From NCBI GenBank assembly GCA_946402335.1, contig CAMIWE010000022.1:1-32066 (forward strand): 32,066 nt of DNA. Direction: 5' to 3'. The position numbers and the translations under genes were made by a program. How positions within the stretch are numbered: the first letter of the stretch is position 1; the number at the start of each line of letters is the position of its first letter. This document shows, piece by piece, positions 28,879-32,066 of this stretch. Origin of the DNA: an uncultured Lachnoclostridium sp. (lineage in GTDB: Bacteria; Bacillota; Clostridia; Lachnospirales; Lachnospiraceae). Below the pieces are notes generated by a model. It ran no database searches, had not been told where the DNA came from, and worked only from the letters and a program-made list of their open reading frames with translations.

Positions 28879-29598
28879 ATGAGGTCAGAATTTGAAGAAA
28901 CGATACGATACAGTCAGACGGATGGGAATCTCCGTCTGACTGTTCCCGCTTTATTGGACTTTTTTCAGGACGCGGCTACGTTCCAGGCGGAGGAAGCCGG
29001 TGTCGGGGTAAATGTCCTTAATTCGAAGGGACTCGGATGGTTTTTAGTGTCCTGGAACGTGGAAATTACGCGGATGCCGGAGCATGGCGAGAAAATCATC
29101 GCCGGCACGTTCCCGTACCGCTTTCACGGAAGGTTCGGAAACCGGAACTGTTACCTGAGGACACCCGGGGGCGATTATATTGCCAAAGCAGATAGTATAT
29201 GGGCGATGATGGACAAGGTCCAGGGGCGGATTGTTCCGATTCCCGAGTTTGTGGGCGCCGCTTATGAAGTGGAGGAGCCTCTTTTGATGGATTATCAGGG
29301 CCGGAAGATTCTGATTCCCGACGGAATGGAGGCCGGCGAGCCGATTCCGGTTCTTGCGGAGCATATTGATTTTCACGGCCACGTCAACAACAGCCGTTAT
29401 CTCGGCATGGTGCAGGACTTTATTCCGAAGGAAGGAATTTCCGGATTCCGAGTGGAGTATAAAGCCCAGACGCGACGCGGCGAGATTCTCGTCCCGTATC
29501 ATTACGAGGACGATGAGCGGGTTATCATCTCGCTTCGCTGCGGTGACGAAGTTCGCACAAATATTGAGTTTCTGCGTCCTGCTTCCCGGAAAGCGTAA
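28879..29598 (+). CDS. Acyl-ACP thioesterase
   Basis: 239 residues, 17 bases after the NADAR-macro gene. It has the double hotdog of acyl-[acyl-carrier-protein] thioesterases (FatA/FatB-like, about 240 residues in bacteria): the first half carries IRYSQTDGNLRLTVPALLDF and GLGWFLVSWNVEITRMPEHG, the second half IDFHGHVNNSRYLGMVQDF with the conserved His-Val-Asn-Asn. It releases free fatty acids from acyl-ACP in the cytoplasm. With the acyl-CoA synthetase two genes upstream it could form a release-and-reactivate pair. The start at ATG 28879 follows a GGGG-containing site. Confidence 0.9.
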   Translation: MRSEFEETIRYSQTDGNLRLTVPALLDFFQDAATFQAEEAGVGVNVLNSKGLGWFLVSWNVEITRMPEHGEKIIAGTFPYRFHGRFGNRNCYLRTPGGDYIAKADSIWAMMDKVQGRIVPIPEFVGAAYEVEEPLLMDYQGRKILIPDGMEAGEPIPVLAEHIDFHGHVNNSRYLGMVQDFIPKEGISGFRVEYKAQTRRGEILVPYHYEDDERVIISLRCGDEVRTNIEFLRPASRKA

Positions 29599-29635
29599 CA
29601 GACGCGGGGCATTTGTCACATGATCAAAAAGAATA

Positions 29636-29674
29636 CCGCAGCAGTCATTGAAGGATGACCGCTGCGGCGTTTTT
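29636..29674. terminator. Bidirectional terminator between thioesterase and dus
   Basis: CCGCAGC-A-GTCAT (29636-29648) pairs with ATGAC-C-GCTGCGG (29655-29667), then five T at 29670-29674; leftward, T-rich sequence also follows. The stop of the leftward gene (29645-29647) lies in the stem. Confidence 0.88.
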
Positions 29675-30553
29675 ATATTCATTCAGTTTCTTTGCTTTAA
29701 ACAGCTGTTTGAGTTCTTTTTTGTGCTCCGGATACCGGTCCTGCAAATACGTCCAGATTTCTTTCAATTTGAACAGCGTCGGGATTTCGGTATAGGCGGC
29801 ATGGTTCTGTTTCATGAGGTCGTCAAGCCACTCCCGGATGGCTTTGTTATCGGCCGGGGGCGCTCCGTGAATCTCTCCGATCAGTCCGGGATTTCGCAGG
29901 ATCCCGCGTCCGATCATGACAGCCCGGATGTTCGGAAATTCCGTGACGATGCGCCGGTAATCCTCTGGCGTATTGATATCTCCGTTATAGACAAGAGGCA
30001 TATTGGCGTTTTCATAGGCATAGGCAAATGCATCCATGCGGATCCCGGGGCGGTACATATCGGTTTTAAGCCGCGGGTGAACGATCAGCTCGGTAACCGG
30101 ATACCGGTTATAGACGGCCAGGATTTCGGGCCAGAGGCTTTCGTCCTCGTACCCGATCCGCGTCTTTACGGAGATCGGAAGAGGACTCTTGTCCGCGATT
30201 TCCGCGAAAAATGAATCCAGCGCTTTCGGGTCCCGCAGGAACCCCGAACCGCGGCCTTTTGCGGTTACCGTTCCGGACGGGCAGCCGAGATTCAGATTGA
30301 CGGAAGTATAGCCGTAGTCTTTCATCCGCTGCGCGATCTGCAGAAAATCCTCCGCCTTGTTGGAAAGAATCTGCGGGACGAGCGGCATTCCCTGATTGGC
30401 GTCGGGCCCGATGTCGCACAGTTCCTTTGTGTTAAAGCCGGTATTTCCGAAGAACGGCGTGAAAAACCGGTCGAATCCCGGAAAATGTGCCTGATAAACG
30501 TTTCGGAACAGCGATCCCGTAATCCCCTCTAACGGGGCCATGTACAATTCCAT
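29645..30553 (-). CDS. dus: tRNA-dihydrouridine synthase
   Basis: 302 residues from ATG 30553. An FMN-dependent TIM-barrel enzyme that reduces uridine to dihydrouridine in tRNA. Seen are MELYMAPLEGITGSLFRNVY at the start, NLNLGCPSGTVTAKGRGSGF with the catalytic Cys91, SVKTRIGYED, LIVHPRLKTDMYRP, LVYNGDINTPEDY (phosphate/FMN site), and VMIGRGILRNP. The frame extends upstream to 30718, beyond the promoter, so the true start is ATG 30607 or 30553; family starts favour 30553 although its ribosome site is poor. Which of the bacterial Dus types (A, B or C) it is cannot be settled from sequence alone. Confidence 0.93.
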   Translation of the reverse strand: MELYMAPLEGITGSLFRNVYQAHFPGFDRFFTPFFGNTGFNTKELCDIGPDANQGMPLVPQILSNKAEDFLQIAQRMKDYGYTSVNLNLGCPSGTVTAKGRGSGFLRDPKALDSFFAEIADKSPLPISVKTRIGYEDESLWPEILAVYNRYPVTELIVHPRLKTDMYRPGIRMDAFAYAYENANMPLVYNGDINTPEDYRRIVTEFPNIRAVMIGRGILRNPGLIGEIHGAPPADNKAIREWLDDLMKQNHAAYTEIPTLFKLKEIWTYLQDRYPEHKKELKQLFKAKKLNEYKNAAAVILQ

Positions 30554-30638
30554 ATCCCATTCCCGCGGAAAAACCTTCGCGCGGGACTCCTTTCCGGTAC
30601 GTGACATTTGCCGTAAGGCTTCGTACCCGGTCGGACCG

Positions 30639-30667
30639 ATTATAGCATGATGAAAAACGATTGCCAA
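30639..30667 (-). promoter_or_regulatory. Promoter of dus
   Basis: Minus strand TTGGCA (30667 to 30662), 17 bases, TATAAT (30644 to 30639). Transcription would start near 30632. Confidence 0.75.
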
Positions 30668-30739
30668 GAGATTTTCCGGCCGGAGGAAAATGAACGGGGA
30701 TTCGGGGAAAAGTTGCACAAAAAACAGGCTGATTTATTG

Positions 30740-30766
30740 TTAGCACTCTTTGTCTTCGAGTGCTAA
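30740..30766. promoter_or_regulatory. CIRCE element (HrcA operator)
   Basis: TTAGCACTC (30740-30748), 9 bases, GAGTGCTAA (30758-30766): an exact match to the CIRCE inverted repeat bound by the heat-shock repressor HrcA. It lies 7 bases upstream of the groES -35 box. Confidence 0.97.
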
Positions 30767-30773
30767 TTTTCTG

Positions 30774-30802
30774 TTGACAACCATCCTTTTTCGTGCTATA
30801 AC
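30774..30802 (+). promoter_or_regulatory. Promoter of groESL
   Basis: TTGACA (30774-30779), 17 bases, TATAAC (30797-30802). The leader to groES is about 100 bases. Confidence 0.88.
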
Positions 30803-30829
30803 AGATTGTGCAGCGGGAACATGCGATAA

Positions 30830-31195
<366 letters not shown>

Positions 31196-31209
31196 GAAAG
31201 AGGGAATGA

Positions 31210-32066
<857 letters not shown>

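Noticed and set aside
30554-30718. Longer dus start at 30718
   Set aside because: These codons overlap the dus promoter (30639-30667) and add no family sequence.

Overview
The window reads as a chromosomal segment of a Gram-positive Clostridia bacterium, most likely a Lachnospiraceae relative. The grounds are strong AGGAGG-type ribosome sites, near-consensus vegetative promoters, a CIRCE-controlled groESL operon, a YtrA-type GntR/ABC operon, a lipobox lipoprotein, and the style of several uncharacterised small proteins. There are no rRNA or tRNA genes and no CRISPR array that I can see. Two genes are cut by the window edges: the first CDS and groEL.

Positions 1 to about 4380 are AT-richer and look like decayed accessory or mobile DNA. 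They hold the C-terminus of a possible PD-(D/E)XK nuclease-like protein, two divergent XRE repressors around a compact promoter/operator region, a small serine recombinase, a three-copy 12-bp repeat, coding debris with one frameshifted gene, a Phd/YefM antitoxin followed by a HigA-like antitoxin with no visible toxin, a small conserved-looking protein, and an unrecognised leftward gene. An apparent 3' gene fragment at 4370-4684 marks the passage to GC-richer backbone.

Positions 4700-12900 are mainly cell-envelope genes: a lipoprotein with a C-terminal ABC solute-binding domain but no permease nearby, a large secreted transglutaminase-like protein with a complete Cys-His-Asp triad, and an apparent operon of a rhomboid protease, two small unknown proteins and a CapA-family phosphoesterase-fold protein. 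Positions 12985-16492 (minus strand) encode the two halves of a heterodimeric ABC exporter, one half with a degenerate ATP site. Positions 16700-19133 hold an unknown acidic-tailed protein that overlaps the gene of a six-TM, long coiled-coil, SHOCT-like protein. Positions 19200-23906 form a GntR(YtrA)-ABC-permease-permease operon with a 9+9 bp palindromic operator at the promoter.

Positions 24338-29598 start with a divergent promoter region (leftward small membrane protein). Rightward lies an XRE-cupin regulator, an acyl-CoA synthetase, a NADAR + unknown domain + 18-residue Pro/Ala repeats + coiled coil + macro-domain fusion, and an acyl-ACP thioesterase. The NADAR-macro fusion is the most unusual item: both end domains belong to families that act on ADP-ribose, and some members reverse nucleic-acid ADP-ribosylation, yet no ADP-ribosyltransferase toxin is visible. 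The window ends with a leftward tRNA-dihydrouridine synthase and the CIRCE-controlled groES-groEL operon.
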